DNA of 64,000 bases, taken from the NCBI RefSeq assembly GCF_048060095.1, contig NZ_JBLUOA010000005.1, positions 88,561-152,560 of the forward strand. The letters are read 5' to 3'. The first letter of the stretch is position 1. Each line of letters begins with the position of its first letter. Under the pieces are notes generated by a model, which searched no databases, was not told the DNA's origin, and saw only the letters and a program-made list of their open reading frames with translations. Positions 14,772 to 22,658 of the stretch are shown piece by piece. A program made the position numbers and the translations under genes. Source of the stretch: JBLUOA01 sp048060095. GTDB taxonomy: Bacteria; Pseudomonadota; Alphaproteobacteria; Rhodobacterales; Rhodobacteraceae.

Positions 14772-14811
14772 AAAAAGGGGGAACGGTGGGCCACACGTGT
14801 TCCTCCTTTTT
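14772..14811 (-). terminator. Rho-independent terminator
   Basis: An inverted repeat of 13 bases with one mismatch (AAAAAGGGGGAAC against GTTCCTCCTTTTT) separated by 14 bases. On the minus strand it follows the LysR stop at once and ends in a T-run. It could also work in the other direction. Confidence 0.75.
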
Positions 14812-15686
14812 CATTTCTGTTCCATGACACCTGCCCCGCTTAATGCGACGGCATCCTTTACCAGTTCTTCAATCAGCAATTCGCGCACCACGCGGAACCG
14901 GACGGTGTCGGCAAGCTCCGCATGGCTCGCAACCCACAAATCGACACTCATGCTGTCAGCAGGCAATTCTGACCGCGTCAGGCGTGCGTCCCGATCACCG
15001 ATCAGGCAGGGCAGATAGGCCATCCCGATTCCCGCCGCCGCAAGTTCGGCCAGAACCACAAAGCTGTCAGAGGTCTGCACGATGCGGTCCGACTTCACGT
15101 TCTTTTCCAGCCATTTCGCCGGCAGGGACCGCGCGATGGGGCCGGTGAGGCCAAGCCAATTCTCGTTAACGGTGCCGTTGTGATAAACCGCAAAGGCCAG
15201 CGATCCGGCGCGTTGTCCTTCAAGCCCATCCTCAAGCACCGCTGCGGGGCGAACGGTGATGTCCGCCGTGAACCGCGCGAAATCAAGATGAGTGTTCGCG
15301 CTTAGCAACGCGATCTTGAGCGCCGGGTAGGCCTTTGCGATCCGGGCGATTATCGGCGGCAATAGGGTCTGACACAGGCTGTCGGTCGATGTGATCCGAA
15401 CCGCCCCGGACAGCCGCGTTTCCGCGCCGAACATCGTACGTTCGACCGCGAGCACTGATTCCTCGACGCGCCGGGCGGCGTCGATGACATCGTGGCAATC
15501 CGGCAAAACCCGATACCCCTTGGCGGAGCGCTGGAAGATCCGCTGGCCATATCGTTCCTCAAACGCGGCGACGCGACGGATGACGGTCGCATGGGTCACA
15601 CCCAGCCGCCCGGCAGCGGCGCTAACGGTTCCGGTTTCGGCCACCGCCAGCACGAAACGAAGGTCATCCCAATTTGCGTTGTTCAT
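14811..15686 (-). CDS. LysR-family transcriptional regulator
   Basis: Taken from the ATG at 15684-15686, which gives 291 residues, normal for LysR. The N-terminal winged helix is NWDDLRFVLAVAETGTVSAAAGRL with the recognition helix GVTHATVIRRVAAFEERYG; the effector domain follows from about residue 90. It is divergent from the cytochrome c' gene, with 88 bp between the starts. An inverted repeat GGTAT...ATACC at about 15719-15741 lies in that gap and is a likely LysR site. The target is probably the two downstream cytochrome genes. Confidence 0.9.
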   Translation of the reverse strand: MNNANWDDLRFVLAVAETGTVSAAAGRLGVTHATVIRRVAAFEERYGQRIFQRSAKGYRVLPDCHDVIDAARRVEESVLAVERTMFGAETRLSGAVRITSTDSLCQTLLPPIIARIAKAYPALKIALLSANTHLDFARFTADITVRPAAVLEDGLEGQRAGSLAFAVYHNGTVNENWLGLTGPIARSLPAKWLEKNVKSDRIVQTSDSFVVLAELAAAGIGMAYLPCLIGDRDARLTRSELPADSMSVDLWVASHAELADTVRFRVVRELLIEELVKDAVALSGAGVMEQK

Positions 15687-15718
15687 ATTTTCACAGCTAA
15701 CCGACAAAAATTGCGAAT

Positions 15719-15741
15719 GGTATGAAATAATGAATACCGTA
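15719..15741. promoter_or_regulatory. Inverted repeat in LysR/cytochrome divergent promoter
   Basis: GGTAT and ATACC flank an AT-rich spacer of about 12 bases between the divergent LysR and cytochrome starts. Position and symmetry suit a LysR-type binding site. This is inference only. Confidence 0.4.
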
Positions 15742-15774
15742 TCATTTCCCCATCCACCAACAGGGAGCGTAGCT

Positions 15775-16245
15775 ATGAAGATTTCAGCCAAGCTTGGAGC
15801 GATTGGAATTCTCGCCGTATTCGGTGCAGGGATCGCAATCGCGCAGGATAATGTCGATCCGGCCGTCAAGGCGCGCAAAGCGCTGATGCAGCTTTATGCC
15901 TACAACCTCGGCCAGCTCGGTTCGATGGCAAAGGAAGAATCCCCCTATGATGCGGAAGCCGCAGGAAACGCTGCGGCGAACCTTGCCGCGCTCAGCATGC
16001 TGGACCAGTCGACGATGTGGCCCGCCGGAACCGATTCCGATTCCATGGAAGGCTCTCGCGCGTTGCCGAAAATCTGGGACAATATCGACGATGTCATCAT
16101 GAAGGCCGGCGCGTTGAACGAAGCTGCCGTCGCGATGGAAGCCGCCGCGGGGACCGACCTTGCCGCGCTTCAGGGAGCGATTGGTCCTGTAGGAGAAGCT
16201 TGCGGCGCGTGCCACAAGGCGTATCGTCAGCCGAACGACCAGTAG
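15775..16245 (+). CDS. Cytochrome c' (c-556 type)
   Basis: A secreted 156-residue protein with a signal peptide (about 1-23, AIA-QD cleavage) and a single C-terminal haem site CGACHKAYR, the defining feature of the cytochrome c' four-helix family. Acts in the periplasm in electron transfer or binding of small gases. ATG 15775 follows a GGGAG ribosome site. It is 27 bp from the next cytochrome gene and probably in one operon with it. Confidence 0.9.
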   Translation: MKISAKLGAIGILAVFGAGIAIAQDNVDPAVKARKALMQLYAYNLGQLGSMAKEESPYDAEAAGNAAANLAALSMLDQSTMWPAGTDSDSMEGSRALPKIWDNIDDVIMKAGALNEAAVAMEAAAGTDLAALQGAIGPVGEACGACHKAYRQPNDQ

Positions 16246-16272
16246 TCGCACACCGACAGGGAAAGGCAGCAG

Positions 16273-17163
16273 ATGAAGTGGCTTCGTGCCTTGATTGCGC
16301 TTGCGATTGTCGGCGCGGCGATTGCATGGTTCATCACTGCCCCTAAAACAATCGACGCGGGCGAACTCGCCGGGTTAGAGCCTGATTTGGCCCGCGGTGA
16401 GACAGTCTTTAACGCGGGCGGCTGTGCATCTTGCCACGCCGCCCCCGAAGCGACCGGCGACGACAAGCTGCTGCTTGGCGGTGGGCGACAGTTTCCATCG
16501 GATTTTGGCACGTTCATCGCACCGAACATCTCGACCGACGCGACGCACGGGATCGGCGACTGGTCCGCCGTCGACCTGGCAAACGCGCTGCTGCATGGGA
16601 CTGGCCCCGGCGGTCAGCACTATTTCCCCGCCTTCCCGTATAACGCCTACAACAAGATGGAGTTTGGCGACGTCGTCTCGCTACATGCCTATCTTCGCAC
16701 TCTGCCTGCGGACGCGACGCCCAATCAGGACCACGACGTCGGCTTCCCGTTCAACATCCGCCGCAGCCTCGGCGGCTGGAAGTTCCTGTTCGCGTCAGAC
16801 GATTGGATCGTCACCGGCGATCTGACACCGGAACAGGAACGCGGCCGCTATCTGGTCGAAGCGCTTGGTCATTGCGGCGAATGCCACACCCCGCGCAACG
16901 CCCTTGGCGGTCTAAAACGCGACGAGTGGCTATCCGGCGCGCCGAACCCCTCCGGTCGCGGACGCATCCCCAACATCACCCCCGCCGGTCTGGATTGGAG
17001 CGCCGCCGACATCGCGGAATACCTCAAATCCGGCTTCACGCCAGATTTCGATACAGCAGGTGGCCACATGGCCGACGTGATCGAAAACACCGCCAAGCTG
17101 GAACAGGCCGACCGCGATGCCATCGTCGCCTACCTAAAGATCGTGCCTGCTGTGGGGGAGTAG
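16273..17163 (+). CDS. Membrane-anchored di-haem cytochrome c
   Basis: A 296-residue protein: one N-terminal membrane anchor (about 5-22), then two class I cytochrome c domains with haem motifs CASCH (near residue 52) and CGECH (near 202). Candidate axial Met residues are in the following loops. Similar di-haem subunits carry electrons from periplasmic dehydrogenases to the bc1 complex or an oxidase. Together with the upstream cytochrome c' it forms a small electron-transfer operon; no partner dehydrogenase is nearby. Confidence 0.88.
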   Translation: MKWLRALIALAIVGAAIAWFITAPKTIDAGELAGLEPDLARGETVFNAGGCASCHAAPEATGDDKLLLGGGRQFPSDFGTFIAPNISTDATHGIGDWSAVDLANALLHGTGPGGQHYFPAFPYNAYNKMEFGDVVSLHAYLRTLPADATPNQDHDVGFPFNIRRSLGGWKFLFASDDWIVTGDLTPEQERGRYLVEALGHCGECHTPRNALGGLKRDEWLSGAPNPSGRGRIPNITPAGLDWSAADIAEYLKSGFTPDFDTAGGHMADVIENTAKLEQADRDAIVAYLKIVPAVGE

Positions 17164-17208
17164 GCTTTCGTCACCCAACCGCAACCATCACAAAACGGGG
17201 ATTTGAAA

Positions 17209-17284
17209 TGGTGAGCCCTGCAGGGTTCGAACCTGCGACCTACTGATTAAAAGTCAGCCGCTCTACCAACTGAGCTAAGGGCCC
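17209..17284 (-). tRNA. tRNA-Lys(UUU)
   Basis: Seventy-six bases with encoded CCA. The acceptor GGGCCCU pairs with AGGGCUC, the D arm is AGCUCAGUUGGUAGAGC, the anticodon arm GCUGACUUUUAAUCAGU has anticodon UUU, and the T arm is GCAGG/CCUGC. Confidence 0.97.
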
Positions 17285-17377
17285 ACACAAGGCGCCTAAT
17301 TAGGAAAGCTATTCCGGGGGGTCAAGGCCGAATCCACATGAATGACCCCACTGGATTGATTTTTCTGCGTCCCCTAT

Positions 17378-18229
17378 ATGGGGCGGATGGATGATATGCG
17401 CGACAGAAACGACGGCGGCCTGCCGTTTCGGAAAATGCACGGGCTGGGCAACGACTTTGTCGTTCTCGATGTGCGTGCGCATCCGGCGGAGATTACGCCT
17501 GCCCTCGCGCGCGCGCTCGCGGATCGCAATCGTGGGGTTGGGTTCGACCAACTTGCTGTCGTGTCCGATGGCGCCGGGGATGCGCATCTGACGTTCTATA
17601 ACGCCGATGGCTCGACCTCTGCCGCGTGCGGCAATGCGACCCGCTGCATCGCGCATCACCTCATGGAACGCTCCGGCAAAACCCGGTTGGAGCTGACCAC
17701 GGATCGCGGAACGCTGATTGCCGAAGATGCGGGCGGCGGCCTCACTTCGGTTAACATGGGCCAGCCACAGCTTGATTGGGCCGATATCCCGCTCGCCGAA
17801 GAAATCGACACGCTCGAACTTCCCATCGAAGGCGAGCCGACGGCGACCGGGATGGGCAATCCACATTGCACATTCTTCGTCGATGACGCCGAAGCCGTGC
17901 CATTAGAGAGTTTTGGCCCGCGCTACGAACATCACCCCCTTTACCCCGAACGCACCAATGTGCAGGTCGCGCAGATCGTCGCGCCCGACCACATCCGTAT
18001 GCGGGTTTGGGAGCGCGGCGTGGGCGTCACCCTCGCCTCCGGCTCATCGTCTTGCGCGACCGCCGTGGCCGCCGCCCGACGCGGTCTGACCGGGCGCAGC
18101 GTGCGGATTGATCTTGATGGCGGCACGCTCAACGTCGATTGGCGCGGGGATGGCGTCTGGATGACCGGGCCGACGACGCATGTGTTTGACGGCGTGCTGA
18201 CGCCTGAATTTCTGGACTCCGTCCAATGA
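17378..18229 (+). CDS. dapF: Diaminopimelate epimerase
   Basis: Converts LL- to meso-diaminopimelate for lysine and peptidoglycan synthesis. Family marks: MHGLGNDFVVLD, the first catalytic Cys84 in ACGNATRC and the second Cys226 in SGSSSCATAV. Length 283 is usual. Three in-frame ATGs (17378, 17387, 17396) compete; the last, MRDRNDGG, has the better-spaced GGGCGG. The stop overlaps the start of mtaB (ATGA), so the three genes dapF-mtaB-GST form one coupled unit. Confidence 0.96.
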   Translation: MGRMDDMRDRNDGGLPFRKMHGLGNDFVVLDVRAHPAEITPALARALADRNRGVGFDQLAVVSDGAGDAHLTFYNADGSTSAACGNATRCIAHHLMERSGKTRLELTTDRGTLIAEDAGGGLTSVNMGQPQLDWADIPLAEEIDTLELPIEGEPTATGMGNPHCTFFVDDAEAVPLESFGPRYEHHPLYPERTNVQVAQIVAPDHIRMRVWERGVGVTLASGSSSCATAVAAARRGLTGRSVRIDLDGGTLNVDWRGDGVWMTGPTTHVFDGVLTPEFLDSVQ

Positions 18230-19479
18230 ACGCCCCGGTTTTCACAACGCTCGGCTGTCGTCTGAACGCCTACGAAACCGAAGCGATGAAAGAACTCGCG
18301 GGCGACGCGGGCGTTGAAAACGCAGTGGTCGTCAACACCTGCGCGGTCACGGCAGAGGCGGTGCGCAAAGCCCGGCAGGAAATTCGCAAGCTGCGCCGCA
18401 CCCACCCCGATGCCCGGCTGATCGTCACCGGCTGCGCCGCCCAGACAGAGCCTGAAACATTCTCTAACATGGCCGAAGTCGACCTTGTCGTCGGCAATAC
18501 CGAAAAGATGCAGGCCGGCACATGGAACGCGATGGGTCCCGATTTCATCGGCCAGACCGAACGCGTGCAGGTCGATGACATCATGTCCGTCACCGAAACC
18601 GCTGGCCATCTGATCGACGGGTTCGGCACACGCTCTCGCGCCTATGTGCAGGTCCAGAACGGATGCGATCATCGCTGCACCTTTTGCATCATTCCCTACG
18701 GACGCGGCAATTCGCGATCCGTCCCCGCCGGGGTGGTGGTCGACCAGATCAAACGGCTGGTCGACAAGGGCTATAACGAAGTCGTCCTGACCGGCGTCGA
18801 TCTCACCTCTTGGGGTGCGGATTTGCCTGCGGAGCCGAAGCTCGGCGACCTCGTCATGCGTATCCTGAAGCTGGTGCCCGATTTGCCGCGCCTGCGCATC
18901 TCCTCCATCGACTCGATTGAGGTGGATGAGGCTCTAATGCAGGCGATTTCGACCGAAGCCCGCCTGATGCCGCATCTCCACCTCAGCTTACAAGCGGGCG
19001 ATGATATGGTCCTGAAACGGATGAAACGCCGCCATCTGCGCGACGATGCGATCCGCTTCTGCGAAGAGGCGCGACGCCTGCGGCCTGACATGACCTTCGG
19101 CGCCGATATCATCGCGGGCTTCCCGACTGAGACTGAGGCGATGTTCGAAAACTCCCTCCGGCTGGTTGAGGAATGCGACCTGACCTGGTTGCACGTCTTT
19201 CCCTATTCCGCCCGCGAAGGCACGCCGGCCGCCCGAATGCCCGCCGTCGATGGCCGCGCAATCAAAGACCGCGCCGCCCGCCTGCGCAACGCGGGCGACC
19301 GGCAAGTGGCAAAGCACCTGCGCAATCAGGTCGGAAAAACCCATAAAATCTTGATGGAAAACCCCCGCATGGGCCGGACGGAGCAGTTTACCGAGGTTTC
19401 GTTTGCCACCGGCCAACCCGAAGGCCAGATCGTGACCGCAACGATCAGCGGCATCCAGGGCCACCAGCTCTCCGTATGA
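18226..19479 (+). CDS. mtaB: tRNA t6A37 methylthiotransferase MtaB
   Basis: A radical-SAM enzyme that adds a methylthio group to t6A37 of tRNAs reading ANN codons. The N-terminal UPF0004 domain carries cluster cysteines 11, 39 and 70 (GCRLN, NTCAVT, TGCAAQ). The radical-SAM triad is Cys147, 151, 154 in CDHRCTFC, followed by IPYGRGNSRS. Length 417 is normal for MtaB and the C-terminal TRAM domain is short. Confidence 0.95.
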   Translation: MNAPVFTTLGCRLNAYETEAMKELAGDAGVENAVVVNTCAVTAEAVRKARQEIRKLRRTHPDARLIVTGCAAQTEPETFSNMAEVDLVVGNTEKMQAGTWNAMGPDFIGQTERVQVDDIMSVTETAGHLIDGFGTRSRAYVQVQNGCDHRCTFCIIPYGRGNSRSVPAGVVVDQIKRLVDKGYNEVVLTGVDLTSWGADLPAEPKLGDLVMRILKLVPDLPRLRISSIDSIEVDEALMQAISTEARLMPHLHLSLQAGDDMVLKRMKRRHLRDDAIRFCEEARRLRPDMTFGADIIAGFPTETEAMFENSLRLVEECDLTWLHVFPYSAREGTPAARMPAVDGRAIKDRAARLRNAGDRQVAKHLRNQVGKTHKILMENPRMGRTEQFTEVSFATGQPEGQIVTATISGIQGHQLSV

Positions 19480-20105
19480 CGCGCCCGATCCTCTACAGCT
19501 TTCGCCGCTGCCCCTACGCGATGCGCGCCCGGCTTGCGATCGCCAGCGCTGGGATCACCTGCGAATTGCGTGAAATCCTGCTGCGCGACAAAGCGCCGGA
19601 GTTCCTTGCGACCTCCCCCAAAGGCACCGTTCCTGTCATCGTAGACGGCGATACGGTGATTGAGGAAAGCTTTGACATCATGCTTTGGGCGCTTCGGCAG
19701 AATGATCCTGAAAACTGGCTGGCGGGGTCTGATCTGGACCTGATCGAAGAATGCGACGGCCCGTTCAAAACCGCGCTTGACCGCTACAAGTATCACACAC
19801 GCTACGATGCGGTCGATGCTGCCGAAGAACGCGAAAAAGCGGCTCTATTTCTGCGGAAAATAGATAACCACCTCACCGAAACCGCATGGCTACACGGCCC
19901 CAAACCCACGCTAACCGATATGGCCATAATCACCTTCGTGCGCCAGTTTGCTCATGTCGATTACGACTGGTTCCTGTCGCAGCCTTGGCCGAACCTCATC
20001 CGCTGGCTTGAAGCGTTCAAAGCGTCCGACCGCTTCAAATCCATCATGGCAAAATACCCAAAGTGGCAGGCGGGCGACCCCATCACCCCATTCCCGACCC
20101 CCTAG
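19476..20105 (+). CDS. Glutathione S-transferase family protein
   Basis: A 209-residue protein with a thioredoxin-fold N-terminus holding SFRRCPYAMRARLAI, where the CPYA motif replaces the usual Ser/Tyr and suggests a thiol-active, omega/glutaredoxin-like GST. SPKGTVPVIVDGD and EESFDIM give the glutathione gamma-Glu contacts. The helical C-terminal half ends with WPNLIRWLEAF. It overlaps the mtaB stop by four bases. A repeated intergenic element follows its stop. Confidence 0.92.
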   Translation: MTRPILYSFRRCPYAMRARLAIASAGITCELREILLRDKAPEFLATSPKGTVPVIVDGDTVIEESFDIMLWALRQNDPENWLAGSDLDLIEECDGPFKTALDRYKYHTRYDAVDAAEEREKAALFLRKIDNHLTETAWLHGPKPTLTDMAIITFVRQFAHVDYDWFLSQPWPNLIRWLEAFKASDRFKSIMAKYPKWQAGDPITPFPTP

Positions 20106-20106
20106 G

Positions 20107-20139
20107 TTTCATCTTGCCCAAAATACTCCCGCCGGAGGC
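20107..20139 (+). repeat. Intergenic repeat element, copy A
   Basis: Thirty-three bases beginning TTTCATCTTGC and ending CGCCGGAGGC, directly after the first GST stop. It matches the element at 21837-21869 at about 28 of 33 positions. Similar sequences recur at gene ends in Rhodobacteraceae as I recall them; the function is unknown. The CGCCGGAGGC end can form a small hairpin. Confidence 0.6.
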
Positions 20140-20178
20140 ACGAAGTTTTGCGCCCCCGGCAGATGTGGTGCCAAGCGC

Positions 20179-20613
20179 CTAGGCGGCGAGCGCGGCGCGC
20201 GTCTTTCCGATCATCAACGCCGCCTCTGCCGCCTCGCGCCCCTTCTCAACGAAATGCGCGCGGTAAATCGCGTTGTGATGATCTGTATCCTGATACTGAT
20301 GCGGCGTCAGCGAAACTGACAAAACCGGAATCCCTGAATCAAGCCCCGCGCGCATCAGTCCGTCCACCACGGCCTGCGCCACGAAATCGTGCCGATAGAT
20401 TCCACCATCGACGACGAACGCTGCGCCAATAACGGCTCTATACCGCCCCAAAACGGCCAAATCCCGCGCGAGCAGCGGCAGCTCGAACGCGCCGGGAACG
20501 TCGAAGACATCGACCTCTGAACGCGGCACGACCTCGCAGAATCCAACCAGCGCCTGATCGACGATATCAGCGTGCCAGTTTGCCTTGATGAAGGCATATC
20601 GGGTGTGTGTCAT
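20179..20613 (-). CDS. ribH: 6,7-dimethyl-8-ribityllumazine synthase, RibH2 type
   Basis: Condenses the ribityl-aminopyrimidine with dihydroxybutanone phosphate in riboflavin synthesis. The 144-residue form from ATG 20611-20613 is chosen because AAAGGAGAT sits just upstream; an upstream in-frame ATG lacks this. FIKANWHADIVDQAL and GGIYRHDFVAQAV (catalytic His) are typical of RibH2-type enzymes from alphaproteobacteria. The gene stands alone under an FMN riboswitch, away from other rib genes. Confidence 0.95.
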   Translation of the reverse strand: MTHTRYAFIKANWHADIVDQALVGFCEVVPRSEVDVFDVPGAFELPLLARDLAVLGRYRAVIGAAFVVDGGIYRHDFVAQAVVDGLMRAGLDSGIPVLSVSLTPHQYQDTDHHNAIYRAHFVEKGREAAEAALMIGKTRAALAA

Positions 20614-20686
20614 TGTGATCTCCTTTCGTAACAGACACGTCACCCAAGGCGATCACGAGCAAAGGCGCGGCTGACCGCTCCCTTGC

Positions 20687-20828
20687 ACGTCCTCTTCCAT
20701 CCGGACTTTAACCGTCGGCCCCGGCCTCTCACCGGGTCTGCTGACCCCCTGCGTGGCAGGGGCGCTCGCGGGCTCGCGGGATTGCCCCACATACCGCCGG
20801 TGGGGAATTTCGCCCCGCCCTGAGAACG
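20687..20828 (-). promoter_or_regulatory. FMN riboswitch (RFN element)
   Basis: Read on the minus strand it has the conserved RFN blocks in order: GGCGAAATTCCCCACCGGCGGTA, GCCCGCGAGC, CCGGTGAGAGGCCGGGGCCGACGG, TTAAAGTCCGGATGGAAGAGG, split by a variable P3-P4 hairpin. It lies about 75 bases before ribH and no strong T-run follows, so control of translation start is more likely than termination. The 323-bp stretch 20614-20936 is otherwise only leader and the promoter for the divergent small gene. Confidence 0.95.
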
Positions 20829-20936
20829 CCGATACCTTGGCCCGCCCGTGGCAATCCTGCAAGCGCCTTTCTGCACGCCGCATTGGACAACCGAACGGCG
20901 GCCCCCTAAATTAAACCTGAAACTCGGGAGGATCAG

Positions 20937-21218
20937 ATGCCCTTACCCCTTGCCCCCGTTGCGGGCCTTGCCCTGCGCTACGGAACCGTCGCCTTGGCGA
21001 CCTACGCAGTCGCCCGCCGCGCCGCGCCCGGTCGCCGTGATCAACGTGCCGAGGATGCGCTCGATACATTGGACGAAGGCATAACCATGCGGCGTGAAGC
21101 GGATCAGGCCAACGCAACGGCGCGGTTTGCCCGCACGATCCGCTTGGGTCAGGACGGTCCGGCCTTTCACGTCGACCTCAGCGCGCTGGGTCGCTTCCGC
21201 GTGCGTCGAGTGCGCTAG
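20937..21218 (+). CDS. Conserved-looking small hypothetical protein
   Basis: Ninety-three residues after a good GGGAGGAT ribosome site. The first 27 residues are hydrophobic (APVAGLALRYGTVALATYAVARR) and may insert in or associate with the membrane; the rest is charged, with RREADQANATARFARTIR. No family is recognised. Its stop directly abuts the GTG of the next gene, so both are likely co-translated. Confidence 0.75.
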   Translation: MPLPLAPVAGLALRYGTVALATYAVARRAAPGRRDQRAEDALDTLDEGITMRREADQANATARFARTIRLGQDGPAFHVDLSALGRFRVRRVR

Positions 21219-21830
21219 GTGCGGCTGTTCCATTCGCCGACCTCGCCTTACGTGCGCAAGGTGATGGTGCTGTTGCACGAAACCGGCCAGATCGACGACG
21301 TCACCCTCGAAAACACGGCCGGCACACCGCTGAAGCCCGCTGACGGACTGCCCGCGAAGAATCCCCTCGGCAAAGTGCCCGCACTCGAACGGCCCGACGG
21401 CCCCGCGCTTTACGACAGCCGCGTCATCTGCCGCTACCTTGATGCCCGCGCAAACGCCGGACTTTATCGCGACGGCGATGCTCATTGGGATATGCTGACG
21501 CTCGAAGCGACCGGCGACGGGATCATCGATGCGGCCCTGCTGATCGCCTATGAATGGCGACTGCGACCCGAGGATATCCGCTTCCCCGAATGGGTAGAGG
21601 GCCAGTGGACCAAGGCCGCCCGCGCCCTTGATGCGCTCGACTCACGCTGGATGGGCCACCTTGAAGGGCCGATCAATATCGGTCAGATCAGCGTCGGATG
21701 CGCGCTTGGCTACCTTGATATGCGCAACGCCGACCGGGACTGGCGCAAAACCCGCCCCGCCCTTGCCGACTGGTTTCAGCGTTTCTCCCAACGCCCGTCG
21801 ATGCAAATGACAGAACCGCCCGTCGCCTGA
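21219..21830 (+). CDS. Glutathione S-transferase family protein
   Basis: A 203-residue protein with the GST N-terminal fold: LFHSPTSPYVRKVMVLLHE gives the catalytic Ser region, NPLGKVPALERPDG the cis-Pro loop and LYDSRVICRYLD the SNAIL-like Ser. GTG 21219 immediately follows the preceding stop codon. It resembles stringent-starvation/GstB-like bacterial GSTs. It is not closely similar to the GST at 19476, which has a Cys motif. Confidence 0.92.
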   Translation: MRLFHSPTSPYVRKVMVLLHETGQIDDVTLENTAGTPLKPADGLPAKNPLGKVPALERPDGPALYDSRVICRYLDARANAGLYRDGDAHWDMLTLEATGDGIIDAALLIAYEWRLRPEDIRFPEWVEGQWTKAARALDALDSRWMGHLEGPINIGQISVGCALGYLDMRNADRDWRKTRPALADWFQRFSQRPSMQMTEPPVA

Positions 21831-21836
21831 TCGCGC

Positions 21837-21869
21837 TTTCATCTTGCTATAAATACTCTCGCCGAAGGC
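21837..21869 (+). repeat. Intergenic repeat element, copy B
   Basis: Second copy of the 33-base element, starting TTTCATCTTGC and ending CGCCGAAGGC, again within six bases of a GST stop. Differences from copy A sit mostly in the middle (CTATAAATACTCT against CCCAAAATACTCC). Confidence 0.6.
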
Positions 21870-22062
21870 GAAATCACACGGCGGGTCAATATCAACGGCG
21901 CCAACCACCCTGCCCGCGACATAACCGCATCTTTTTGATTTACCCCCCATTGTGTTCTGGACGCGGCGCGCTAGGCTCGCTAATAACCCGCGCGAGAAGG
22001 CCCGCGCTCGTGCGCAGGCAAGTAGTCGTATTGGCACGCTGCCAAGAAAGGGAGAACATCTC

Positions 22063-22647
22063 GTGTCCCACGCAGAAGATCACGAAGGCACCCGCCGGGA
22101 TTTCCTTTATTATGCCACCGCTGGCGCTGGCGCAGTAACCGCAGGCGCGGCCGTCTGGCCGCTGGTTCAGCAAATGAACCCAAGCGCAGATGTGAAGGCA
22201 CTCGCCTCGATCCGCGTTGACGTTTCGGCGGTCGAACCCGGCACCCAGATTACCGTCAAATGGCAGGGCAAGCCCGTCTTTATCCGTCGCCGCACCGAAG
22301 AAGAGATTGCGGACGCAAACGCCGTCGACCTGAGCGAGCTGATCGACCCGGTCGCCCGCAACGAAAATATCGTGGGTGAGGCCGAGGCCACCGATGAAAA
22401 CCGGTTCCTTCCGCTGCCTCCCGACGCCGAAGGGGTCGAAGGCGAATGGCTCGTCATGATGGGGGTCTGCACCCACCTTGGCTGTGTACCGCTGGGCAAT
22501 AGCGCCGGTGAATTCCACGGCTGGTTCTGCCCGTGCCACGGGTCGCACTACGACACTTCAGGACGTATCCGCAAGGGCCCCGCACCGCAAAACCTGCCGG
22601 TGCCGGTCGCCGCATTCGTCGACGCAACGACGATCGAGCTGGGTTAA
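22063..22647 (+). CDS. petA: Rieske iron-sulfur subunit of cytochrome bc1
   Basis: A 194-residue subunit. The start is GTG 22063 (VSHAEDHEGTRRDF), preceded by AAAGGGAGAA. RRDFLYYATAGAGA is a Tat-type signal that stays as membrane anchor. The 2Fe-2S site is CTHLGC and CPCHGSHYD with both Cys-His pairs. It takes electrons from ubiquinol and passes them to cytochrome c1. First gene of the petABC operon, 11 bp before petB. Confidence 0.98.
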   Translation: MSHAEDHEGTRRDFLYYATAGAGAVTAGAAVWPLVQQMNPSADVKALASIRVDVSAVEPGTQITVKWQGKPVFIRRRTEEEIADANAVDLSELIDPVARNENIVGEAEATDENRFLPLPPDAEGVEGEWLVMMGVCTHLGCVPLGNSAGEFHGWFCPCHGSHYDTSGRIRKGPAPQNLPVPVAAFVDATTIELG

Positions 22648-22658
22648 GGGAGAAACAG

